Part shown: positions 42,595-49,886 of the stretch, piece after piece
Numbering within the stretch: position 1 is the stretch's first letter
Layout of the letters: every line of letters starts with the position of its first letter
Source: CAYREV01 sp964423345
GTDB taxonomy: Bacteria > Bacteroidota > Rhodothermia > Balneolales > Balneolaceae
NCBI GenBank assembly: GCA_964423345.1
Contig: CAYREV010000007.1
Coordinates: 1 to 64,000 of the forward strand
Reading direction: 5' to 3'
DNA: 64,000 nucleotides
The notes under the pieces: generated by a model
Databases searched by the model: none
Told to the model about the DNA's origin: nothing
What the model saw: the letters and a program-made list of their open reading frames with translations, nothing else
Translations under genes and position numbers: made by a program

Positions 42595-42629
42595 TATGAA
42601 GAGAATTAAAACCCACTAGATGAATTGAC

Positions 42630-43073
42630 ATGCCAAAAATTGCACGGATATTTATTAAAACCGGACTGCTCTTCTTTCTAGCTTCCCTGCTGGCGGGCAT
42701 TGCACTCGAAGTAGACTCGTGGAGTTTTCCCGCCCTGATGCCGCTCTTCTGGCATATGCTTATGGTGGGCTGGATAACCCAAATCATTTTTGGGGTTTCT
42801 ATCTGGATGTTTCCGGGCCGAACACGCGACAAGGGATTTCGGGTGTATTACTGGAGCTGGCTCACCTATATACTGTTAAATACCGGATTGGCACTGCGAA
42901 TTATCGCCGAACCCTTGATCGCCCTATCCGGCCACGAATTTTGGGATATCCTCGCCGTCTTATCGGCTGCATTTCAATGTGCTTCGGGAATTACCTATAT
43001 CATCGATATGTGGCCGCGCATTCAATCCAAAGAACAACTGATTAAAAACAGAAAGAAACGATCGGCCGGTTAA
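42630..43073 (+). CDS. Small four-helix membrane protein with FGW-like motif (first of pair)
   Basis: A 147-aa inner-membrane protein with four helices. The second helix, LFWHMLMVGWITQIIFGVSIWMFPGRTRDKG when read in segments, has one His and the pattern H-x5-GW-x5-FG-x4-(M/L)-P seen in helix regions of heme-copper oxidases and NnrS. It resembles the next gene, so the two may form a heterodimer. Family not recognised. Confidence 0.68.
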   Translation: MPKIARIFIKTGLLFFLASLLAGIALEVDSWSFPALMPLFWHMLMVGWITQIIFGVSIWMFPGRTRDKGFRVYYWSWLTYILLNTGLALRIIAEPLIALSGHEFWDILAVLSAAFQCASGITYIIDMWPRIQSKEQLIKNRKKRSAG

Positions 43074-43102
43074 TTCATTCATAACCTCTAAAATATTCAC
43101 TC

Positions 43103-43519
43103 ATGCCTGCTCCAAGCCGGTGGATGATCCGCTGCTCTTTTGCCTATTTGATTTTTGGTTTCCTTCTCGGTGGAATCCTGCTGACCCACAAAGCCTATCC
43201 TCTGCATCCTTCAGTCTGGTTCCTGCTTCCCATTCATATTGAGATTATGCTCTTTGGCTGGATCATCCAGCTGACATTGGGAACAGCCTACTGGATTTTG
43301 CCCCGTTTCCTGGAAAGTCCCCAGCGGGGAAAACCGGTATTGGCAGTCATAATGGTCATCTTTTTGAACCTGGGCATCTCCTTTGTTGTTGTCGATGCCT
43401 TGGTGTCTACGGACATTCCCCTAAAGCTTTACGGAAGGCTATTGGAACTCGCAGCCGTTGCCCTATTTATCTCACTGCACTGGAAACGGGTGGTAGCCTA
43501 TCAAAGAAGCCTCAGTTAA
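43103..43519 (+). CDS. Small four-helix membrane protein with FGW-like motif (second of pair)
   Basis: A 138-aa, four-helix protein. PIHIEIMLFGWIIQLTLG then TAYWILPRF repeats the His...GW...G...P pattern of its neighbour, 29 bp upstream. Together with the 41148 protein this makes three adjacent membrane proteins with heme-copper/NnrS-like helices. Role unknown; a heme-bearing or NO-related membrane complex is inferred from context. Confidence 0.68.
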   Translation: MPAPSRWMIRCSFAYLIFGFLLGGILLTHKAYPLHPSVWFLLPIHIEIMLFGWIIQLTLGTAYWILPRFLESPQRGKPVLAVIMVIFLNLGISFVVVDALVSTDIPLKLYGRLLELAAVALFISLHWKRVVAYQRSLS

Positions 43520-43548
43520 AATTAAGCAAACCCATTAAATAATTTTTC

Positions 43549-44835
43549 ATGTCATTTGATTCAAAATATACAACAGCAGAAGAAGCAGTTAAGCTTATCA
43601 ATTCCGGCGATCGGATCTTTATCCACAGCGTGGCGGCCGCTCCACAGCCGTTGATCAACGCAATGACCGATCGGGCCCCGGAACTTGATGATATTGAAAT
43701 TGTACACTTGCACACCGAGGGAGAAGCACCCTACGCCGAGCCCGAATACAGCGACACCTTTCATACCAACGCACTTTTTGTGGGGGCCAATGTACGAAAG
43801 GCCGTTAACGAAGGCAGTGCCGATTACCTACCGATATTTCTTAGTGAAGTCCCCGGCCTCTTTCGCCGCAATATCCTGCCGGTTGACATGGCCCTGGTGC
43901 AGGTTTCTCCCCCCGACAAACACGGCTATTGCTCTCTGGGTGTTTCGGTAGATGCCAGCCGGGCAGCCCTGCAGTGTGCCGAGAAAGCCATCGCCCTGGT
44001 CAACCCCAACATGCCACGAACACACGGAGACGGCATATTCCACGCCAGCCGTTTTAATGCCTTGGTCGAAAGCGAGGAACCGCTGCATGAGCTTGCCCTA
44101 CCCGAGCCGAACGAGGTGGAGCAAAAAATCGGCCGAAACTGCGCCGGACTGGTTGAAAACGGGGCTACCCTGCAGATGGGTATAGGGGCCATTCCCAATG
44201 CCGTTCTGCAGGCTCTTCATGGCCATAAAGACCTGGGCATCCATACCGAAATGTTTAGCGACGGGGTTATAGACCTGGTAGAGCGAGGGGTCGTTAACGG
44301 CAAGAATAAAACCACTCACCCTGAAAAAATCGTGGCAGGTTTTGTAATGGGCAGCAGGAAACTGTACGACTTTGTAGATGACAACCCCATGCTTGCCATG
44401 CTGGATATAGCCTATGTGAACGATACGGCCGTCATCCGTAAAAACCCAAAGGTAACCGCCATCAACAGTGCCATTGAAGTCGATATTACCGGACAGGTAT
44501 GCGCCGATTCCATCGGAACCTACCACTACTCCGGGGTAGGCGGACAGATGGACTTTATCCGCGGGGCTTCACTCAGCGAAGGCGGCAAACCTATTATCGC
44601 CCTGCCTTCTACCACCGCCAAGGGGGAAAGTAAAATCGTGCCCTACCTTAAACAGGGAGGGGGCGTGGTTACTACCCGGGCCCACGTTCATTATGTGGTT
44701 ACAGAATACGGGGTGGCTAATCTGTATGGGAAAAATCTAAGCCAGCGTGCCAGGGCACTGGTTGAAATAGCCCACCCCGACCACCGTGAAGAACTGGAAC
44801 GGGCAGCAGCAGAACGGTTTAACCATACGCACTAG
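43549..44835 (+). CDS. Acetyl-CoA hydrolase/transferase family protein
   Basis: CoA-transferase superfamily enzyme (428 aa) moving or removing CoA on short acyl groups such as acetyl or 4-hydroxybutyryl-CoA. It has the N-terminal fold (SGDRIFIHSVAAAPQPLI), GIGAIPNAVLQAL, the likely catalytic glutamate region HTEMFSDGVIDL, and the C-terminal GGQMDFIRGASLS and VTEYGVANLYGK motifs. Position after the membrane genes may be independent. The exact acyl substrate is not clear. Confidence 0.9.
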   Translation: MSFDSKYTTAEEAVKLINSGDRIFIHSVAAAPQPLINAMTDRAPELDDIEIVHLHTEGEAPYAEPEYSDTFHTNALFVGANVRKAVNEGSADYLPIFLSEVPGLFRRNILPVDMALVQVSPPDKHGYCSLGVSVDASRAALQCAEKAIALVNPNMPRTHGDGIFHASRFNALVESEEPLHELALPEPNEVEQKIGRNCAGLVENGATLQMGIGAIPNAVLQALHGHKDLGIHTEMFSDGVIDLVERGVVNGKNKTTHPEKIVAGFVMGSRKLYDFVDDNPMLAMLDIAYVNDTAVIRKNPKVTAINSAIEVDITGQVCADSIGTYHYSGVGGQMDFIRGASLSEGGKPIIALPSTTAKGESKIVPYLKQGGGVVTTRAHVHYVVTEYGVANLYGKNLSQRARALVEIAHPDHREELERAAAERFNHTH

Positions 44836-44969
44836 ATAAGGCCGGCCCGGGGCCCGCTCTTATGAAATAAATCCACATAAGGATAGATTTATTCAACAAG
44901 ATGCTTCACGGCTTTCCCCTGCAGGAAACCAAGGGTTGCCCCTCATTTTTAAATCTGCCTGAACGGTAA

Positions 44970-45016
44970 ATTGCAGATTTGCAATCTCCCGTTTTTATCT
45001 ATTGCACGAGTGCAAT
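44970..45016. promoter_or_regulatory. Paired TTGCA-N4-TGCAA dyads before the porin gene
   Basis: ATTGCA-GATT-TGCAAT (44970-44985) and ATTGCA-CGAG-TGCAAT (45001-45016) are both perfect 6-4-6 repeats with centres 31 bp apart (about three turns). They lie about 125 bp before a sigma-54-like promoter. The rest of the 371-bp gap 44836-45206 shows only a weak AT-rich inverted repeat (AATAAATC / GATTTATT near 44867-44899). Confidence 0.65.
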
Positions 45017-45130
45017 AAAATCAATCTTCCCCCTTGGGCACGGGAAAAAAATAATAATATCAATCTTCATTTTAGTGCTTTAGAGGGCATCCAGGGAATA
45101 TTTTCTCATTTTTTTCCAAAATCCGCCAGT

Positions 45131-45147
45131 TTGGAACGCATCTTGTA
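45131..45147 (+). promoter_or_regulatory. Sigma-54-like promoter for the porin
   Basis: TTGGAACG-CATC-TTGTA matches the -24/-12 pattern with two mismatches and correct spacing. It shares the TTGGAACG half with the stronger site at 47406. The predicted start site is about 50 bp before the ATG at 45207. Confidence 0.5.
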
Positions 45148-45206
45148 TAACTAAAAGCGAAACGATTAAAACATGTTGTACTAATCCAAACAAAAGAGGC
45201 TATACC

Positions 45207-46496
45207 ATGAAACACCTATACAAACAAGTTACCCTGGTTCTTATCGCACTACTCGTTGGTACGGGAACCTTATTTGCCCAGCAGACCCGAGATCTGCAAT
45301 TTTTCCGCTATCCGGATCAGCGCGGGATTAATATGTTCGAAGCCCCCTTCCAGACAGACGTCGAATTTGACGGCGTTCAGGTTCGCCTGGGCGGTGCAAG
45401 TACCCTGCAATTCCAGGGAATCACTCAGGATAATACGGCCGGTACGCTAAGCGAACTCGAATCCAACTTCAACCTGGCAACGGCAAACCTGGATTTTGAT
45501 GTTGCTCTTGAAAACGGACTCCGTATGCATCTGCGCACCTATCTATCCTCCCAGCACCACCCCGAAGCCTGGGTGAAAAGTGGGTATTTACAGGTTGACC
45601 GGCTGGATTTCATCCAGGAAGACCTGATGTCGGACCTGATGGATAAAGTTCGCATCAAGCTCGGCCACATGGAGATCAACTACGGCGATGCCCATTTCCG
45701 CCGAACGGATAACGCCATGGCTCTCTACAATCCGTTTGCAGGAAACTACCTCATGGATTCTTTCTCCACGGAAGTAGCGGGAGAGCTCTATTACTACGAC
45801 TACAATAAGGGCATCCTGGTCATGATTGGCCTGTCCAATGGCAAACTGAACCAGTCCGTGGTGGCCTCCGAGCCCGAAACCACTCCCAATTTTTACGGGA
45901 AACTGGGCTATGACAAACAGATGAATGATGATATGAGATTTCGCCTGACGGCCTCGTTCCTGACCTCCGGTGAAAGCGGCTCCCTGTATCTCTACTCCGG
46001 AGACCGCGCCGGATCCCGCTACTATAGCGTAATGGATGAAGGCTTCCGCAGCGGACGCTTTGCACCCGACTATACCGTATCCGGCTTTGCACCGGGCGGG
46101 CCCATTGCCGGGGAAATGACCTCCTTCATGATCAACCCCTTCGTGAAGTTCCAGGGACTCGAGTTCTTCGGGCTGTATGAAAATGTTTCCGGCAAACGTG
46201 CCACCGAAACCGACACCCGCACATTCAACCAGTATGGTGCCGAGGTGCTGTATCGTTTCGGAGCCGGTGAGGACTTCTACCTCGGCGGCCGATACAACCT
46301 GGTGGAGGGAACGACCGTGGGAGGCGATATCGAAATTTCCCGACTCAATATCGGCGGCGGCTGGTTCCTCACCAAGAACGTACTGACCAAGCTCGAATAT
46401 GTAACCCAGAGCTACGACGGTGACGGATACACCGGCAGTAAGTACGAGGGTGGAGAGTTTAACGGAATCATGCTCGAAGCCGCTATCAGTTTCTAA
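45207..46496 (+). CDS. Outer-membrane beta-barrel porin
   Basis: A 429-aa protein with Sec signal (ALLVGTGTLFAQ), an amphipathic beta-strand pattern throughout and a C-terminal aromatic strand ending in Phe (GIMLEAAISF). No domain name is certain; it looks like a phosphate- or anion-type porin. The promoter region with paired dyads and a sigma-54-like site suggests tight control by the NtrC-type system at 49887-52552. Followed by a strong terminator. Confidence 0.8.
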   Translation: MKHLYKQVTLVLIALLVGTGTLFAQQTRDLQFFRYPDQRGINMFEAPFQTDVEFDGVQVRLGGASTLQFQGITQDNTAGTLSELESNFNLATANLDFDVALENGLRMHLRTYLSSQHHPEAWVKSGYLQVDRLDFIQEDLMSDLMDKVRIKLGHMEINYGDAHFRRTDNAMALYNPFAGNYLMDSFSTEVAGELYYYDYNKGILVMIGLSNGKLNQSVVASEPETTPNFYGKLGYDKQMNDDMRFRLTASFLTSGESGSLYLYSGDRAGSRYYSVMDEGFRSGRFAPDYTVSGFAPGGPIAGEMTSFMINPFVKFQGLEFFGLYENVSGKRATETDTRTFNQYGAEVLYRFGAGEDFYLGGRYNLVEGTTVGGDIEISRLNIGGGWFLTKNVLTKLEYVTQSYDGDGYTGSKYEGGEFNGIMLEAAISF

Positions 46497-46523
46497 CGCA
46501 TAGCCCACCTCCCCCAACCCCTA

Positions 46524-46559
46524 AGCGGTGCTGCTATAAAAGGCAGCATCGCTTTTTTT
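46524..46559 (+). terminator. Intrinsic terminator after the porin
   Basis: AGCGGTGCTGC and GCAGCATCGCT form an 11-bp stem with one G-U pair and an 8-nt loop, followed directly by a run of seven T. Confidence 0.85.
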
Positions 46560-46598
46560 ATGCTCCTGTTTTCTGCCTGTTCCCTCCTATGATTAATA

Positions 46599-46682
46599 GC
46601 TATGGCAAATGCTTACTGTCCATTGGGCTAACGGCCAAGCCGGTGCTATAACTACCGTTGGAATTTGCCTAACAGGTATAGC
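46599..46682. other. Nested hairpin element of unknown role
   Basis: GCTAT and GGCAAAT (46599-46610) pair with ATTTGCC (46663-46669) and ATAGC (46678-46682), and an inner stem CCAA-GC-CGGT / ACCG-TTGG spans 46635-46661. It lies after the porin terminator and before the end of the receiver-domain gene. It could be a small RNA or a 3' processing structure of the minus transcript. Confidence 0.3.
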
Positions 46683-46712
46683 AATGGAAGGTGTAGTTGT
46701 AGCTAAATTCGG

Positions 46713-47078
46713 TCAGAGCCGGGGAGACAACAGGCTTTCAACCTGATGCAAAAGCTCATCAAAAAAGAAAGGTTTGATAAGAAAGGCTACCGATTCGAAT
46801 CCCTCGAGATCAAACGGATTGTCATAAGATCGAATAACAAGCAAGGGAGGGGAAATCGAAAATCTGCTATATGCCGAACGAAAACTATCCAGGTCGTCAT
46901 GCAGTATATCCAAATCTACCAATATAAGGTCGGGCCTGCAGTCCCGGAGAGTATCCAGCAGGGATTGAAGGTCGGGAACCGACAGGCAATCGTACTGCTC
47001 ATCCTCCAAAACCAGCGCAACGGACTCCCGAATTGCTTCTTCGGGTTCTGCAACTACTATCATGGATTTTTTCGACAT
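46713..47078 (-). CDS. Stand-alone receiver-domain protein with altered acidic pocket
   Basis: A 121-aa response-regulator receiver domain without output domain. Phospho-acceptor Asp55 (ILVDLDI) and the Lys of LIKPF are present, but the usual acidic pair that binds Mg2+ is replaced by AEPEE (Glu11, Glu13). This may change phosphorylation. It is divergent from the yceI pair and shares the dyad-bearing intergenic region, so it may be a phosphate sink or regulator for the nearby NtrC-type system; that is inference. Confidence 0.75.
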   Translation of the reverse strand: MSKKSMIVVAEPEEAIRESVALVLEDEQYDCLSVPDLQSLLDTLRDCRPDLILVDLDILHDDLDSFRSAYSRFSISPPLLVIRSYDNPFDLEGFESVAFLIKPFFFDELLHQVESLLSPRL

Positions 47079-47251
47079 GACCGGCAGGGATGGTTAACAT
47101 TTTCTGTTATTCGTTCTCAATAGATAATGCAATAGTGATACCAAACAGGCAGTCAGGCCTCTCTTTTCTTTTCAAACGGGATTTAACTAAACGGCAGGGA
47201 CAATAATTGTTTAAAAGGCTGGTCCTGCCTCCCTTTGCCAATCATACATCT

Positions 47252-47299
47252 GTTGCATTCCTGCAAGGGAAATCAAATGACGGTATGCAAGTATGCAAA
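47252..47299. promoter_or_regulatory. Paired TTGCA-N4-TGCAA-type dyads before yceI
   Basis: GTTGCA-TTCC-TGCAAG (47252-47267, TTGCA/TGCAA perfect) and TATGCA-AGTA-TGCAAA (47284-47299, degenerate) have centres 32 bp apart and lie about 116 bp before the sigma-54-like promoter at 47406. The remainder of the 390-bp gap 47079-47468 has no other feature I can name. Confidence 0.6.
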
Positions 47300-47405
47300 C
47301 CACCTGAACGAGTTGGGCTTGTGCGATGTTTCGAAAATAGCCAGCCATGTTCCGGAGTGCTTATAGACCTATTTTCCCCTGGAAATTTTAGGTGAGCCGA
47401 CGGTT

Positions 47406-47422
47406 TTGGAACGATGATTGCA
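47406..47422 (+). promoter_or_regulatory. Sigma-54 promoter for the yceI pair
   Basis: TTGGAACG-ATGA-TTGCA matches the -24/-12 consensus with one mismatch and exact spacing (GG, 10 bases, GC). The predicted start site near 47434 is 35 bp before the ATG at 47469. Confidence 0.7.
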
Positions 47423-47468
47423 TCTATAATAAGTAAACAAGGCAATCACCAACCCTAATCCCTCAATT

Positions 47469-48074
47469 ATGAAAAAAGCAACGATACTTAACTGGCTCAT
47501 TTTCGCCTTCATGCTCATCCCCTTTGCAGTATTTTCACAGGCGGCCGACTATACCATGTCACCCTCAAGCACCATGATCATCACGGGGACCTCCACCATC
47601 CATGACTGGGAAGCCGATGTAGAGGAGCTGCAACTTACCGTGGATATTAATCCGGACATGATGCTATGCGACAGTACAGCCGAAGCATTGTCGGCACTAA
47701 CAGTAACCGTTCCGGTAACATCCATAGAAAGCGGCAAAGGTGGAATGAACAATAAGATATACGGTGCATTGGAATCGAAGAAGCATCCCAATATCACCTT
47801 TAAACTCGCAGACGCCCGACTTACCGATATGAAGGAAAACGCCTTTACCCTGCAGCTGAAAGGAAACCTGACCATTGCCGGATTTACCCGAGAAGTAACT
47901 TTTCCCGTAACCGGCATGAAGGAGAACGAGAAGGGCTATCGATTCAAAGGCAGCTACGGATTAAACATGAAAGACTACAAGGTTGATCCTCCCTCGGCTA
48001 TGTTCGGAGCAATCAAAAGCGGAGAAGAGGTGGAAATTGCGTTCGATATTCTATTAACCAGAAATAACCTGTAA
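47469..48074 (+). CDS. YceI-family periplasmic lipocalin-like protein (first of tandem pair)
   Basis: A 201-aa secreted protein with Sec signal (MLIPFAVFSQA) and a YceI barrel (TMSPSSTMIITGTSTIHDWEAD ... NKIYGALESKKHPNITFKL ... GNLTIAGFTREVTFPV), each read in short segments. YceI barrels bind polyisoprenoid or other hydrophobic ligands. It has a sigma-54-like promoter with upstream dyads and is followed after 23 bp by a second YceI. Confidence 0.88.
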   Translation: MKKATILNWLIFAFMLIPFAVFSQAADYTMSPSSTMIITGTSTIHDWEADVEELQLTVDINPDMMLCDSTAEALSALTVTVPVTSIESGKGGMNNKIYGALESKKHPNITFKLADARLTDMKENAFTLQLKGNLTIAGFTREVTFPVTGMKENEKGYRFKGSYGLNMKDYKVDPPSAMFGAIKSGEEVEIAFDILLTRNNL

Positions 48075-48097
48075 ACCACCTTCCATGGCCCCGGCAA

Positions 48098-48796
48098 ATG
48101 AATACATTCACCGAATATATTCGCTCCCCTATTCCGATAAATAAGATACTGCTGTCTGCAATACTTCTTATTTTCCTCCCCTTTCATGCCGGGGCTCAAA
48201 ACAATCCACAGGGGCAAATAAAAATTGAAGAGGGAGGCAAACTATGGATCAGCGGTTCGGCCACCATCGTCGACTACACCTGCAAGGCCAGAGAACTGTC
48301 CGGCAACGGAACCATAAAATACAAGGGGCAGCCCCGGAAAAACGTACGAGAGAGCGGCGATGTAAACATAACCGTGAGCATCCCTGTTCATTCGCTGGAT
48401 TGTGGCAAAAAGCCCATGAACCGGGATATGTATGAAGCCCTAAAAGCAAACAGCCACCCCAATATCCACTATGAGCTTCTGGATGCCTTACTGGTTGACA
48501 GTACTTCTGCAAACGGCAATGAAGGCCCATCCTGGATGAACATCAAAACCACCGGCATCCTTGAAATTGCCGGCGTCAGGGATACAACGGAAATCCTCAT
48601 CAGGGGAAAAATCACAGATAACAACCGGTTCAGGGTCAAGGGAAGTAAACATATATCCATGGATACTTTTAATATCGATCCCCCTACGGCCCTGCTGGGA
48701 TTGATAAAGGCAAACAAGGAACTTACCGTCAAGTTTGATGTAGCTGTCAGAATTAAAGGCACCCGGCAAAACCCGGGTATAACCGGGCGGAAATGA
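48098..48796 (+). CDS. YceI-family protein (second of tandem pair)
   Basis: A 232-aa YceI-type barrel with N-terminal signal (LLSAILLIFLPFHAGAQ) and the same KLWISGSATIVDYTCKA / MNRDMYEALKANSHPNIHYEL / GILEIAGVRDTTEI layout. More divergent than its neighbour and with a Cys pair (CKA, LDCGKK). Probably co-transcribed with the first YceI gene and possibly with the Usp gene after it. Confidence 0.85.
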   Translation: MNTFTEYIRSPIPINKILLSAILLIFLPFHAGAQNNPQGQIKIEEGGKLWISGSATIVDYTCKARELSGNGTIKYKGQPRKNVRESGDVNITVSIPVHSLDCGKKPMNRDMYEALKANSHPNIHYELLDALLVDSTSANGNEGPSWMNIKTTGILEIAGVRDTTEILIRGKITDNNRFRVKGSKHISMDTFNIDPPTALLGLIKANKELTVKFDVAVRIKGTRQNPGITGRK

Positions 48797-48838
48797 TTTC
48801 CGCAAGGCGACTTAACAACTAACCAACAACTGTTCGCC

Positions 48839-49819
48839 ATGTATACTTTCAAAAAGATTTTGGTTCCAACCGACTTGTCCGACAACGCTTCTGCAGCCTA
48901 TCCACTGGCCCAGGAGATAGCCGCCCGATATGATGCCACCGTTGATTTTATTCATATCATCCCCATGCTGCACTATTTTCATGAAAGCATGGATACGCTG
49001 AATATCCCGCTGAATATGGAAAAAGATGTCTATCCCAAAATTCAGAAGCGAACTGCTGATAAAATAAACGAACTGATGAGCAGTTTTTTACAGCCTCAGA
49101 ACAAGGGAAAGGGAGTGGTAACCATAGCAAGAAAACCGGCGATTGAAATTGCAGATTTTGCCGAAGGTAACGGTTATGACCTAATAGTAATGGCCACCAA
49201 CGGCCAGCATGAATCGGACCTTTTGAGGGGAAGCATCACCGAAAAAGTTATAAGGTATGCCCATACCCCCGTCCTGACCACACAGATTGCAGACCCTGAA
49301 CGTTTCAAGACCCTGCTGCTACCCACCGATGGGTCTATGACCTCGCTTGAAGCCCTGCCCATAGCCGTTTCCATGGCCCTAATCTTTAACGCTTCCATCA
49401 CTTTATACCATGTGCTTGAACTGCATGGATCAATGACGGAAAGCGCCCCCAGAGATCCGCATAAAACTGTCGAGGAAAACATACATAATACCCTGTACAG
49501 AGCGCTGGAGGAATTCCTCGAGAGCCAACCAAACAGCAATACCGAACTGCGGCGGGGCGATAACAATGAAAATCAGCTGGTGTATACCGAGGGAGCCTCC
49601 AGTGCAACCATCAATGTGAAAACCGTCATTGAGAAAGGTGTATCGGCCCATCATGCCATTACCAGCTATGCCGGCAGCCATGCGGATATGGTTATTATGG
49701 CTACGCACGGGCGCAGCGGACTGGCTCACCTGCTGCTGGGTTCCACGGCCGAGAAGGTTGCACAGCACCTGGATTTGCCGGTGCTAACGGTCAAACCCGA
49801 CCTGCATACCGTCACATAG
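48839..49819 (+). CDS. Tandem universal stress protein (UspA x2)
   Basis: A 326-aa cytosolic protein with two UspA domains. Domain 1 (1-155) starts YTFKKILVPTDLSDNASAAYPLA and ends with DLIVMATNGQHESDLLRGSITEKVIRYA-type motif; domain 2 ends DMVIMATHGRSGLAHLLLGSTAEKV. The G-2x-G-9x-G(S/T) pattern implies ATP binding in domain 2. It follows the YceI pair by 42 bp and faces the regulator gene at 49887 tail to tail. Role: stress or anaerobic survival, inferred from family. Confidence 0.9.
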   Translation: MYTFKKILVPTDLSDNASAAYPLAQEIAARYDATVDFIHIIPMLHYFHESMDTLNIPLNMEKDVYPKIQKRTADKINELMSSFLQPQNKGKGVVTIARKPAIEIADFAEGNGYDLIVMATNGQHESDLLRGSITEKVIRYAHTPVLTTQIADPERFKTLLLPTDGSMTSLEALPIAVSMALIFNASITLYHVLELHGSMTESAPRDPHKTVEENIHNTLYRALEEFLESQPNSNTELRRGDNNENQLVYTEGASSATINVKTVIEKGVSAHHAITSYAGSHADMVIMATHGRSGLAHLLLGSTAEKVAQHLDLPVLTVKPDLHTVT

Positions 49820-49886
49820 CCGATGCCGGGCCGGCTTTGGAAAACCGCTCCCGGTAATACTTGCAGAATCACCTGTGGGGATTTCA

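Noticed and set aside
46667..46673. GCCTAAC as an integron attC core site
   Set aside because: It matches RYYYAAC, but no matching GTTRRRY partner, integrase or cassette array is seen.
35432..47299. TTGCA-N4-TGCAA dyads as CRP/FNR boxes
   Set aside because: The 5-4-5 spacing fits CRP/FNR too, but the paired layout at fixed distance from sigma-54-like sites and an NtrC-type regulator nearby fit enhancers better. No CRP/FNR gene is in the window, so this remains an alternative, not a call.
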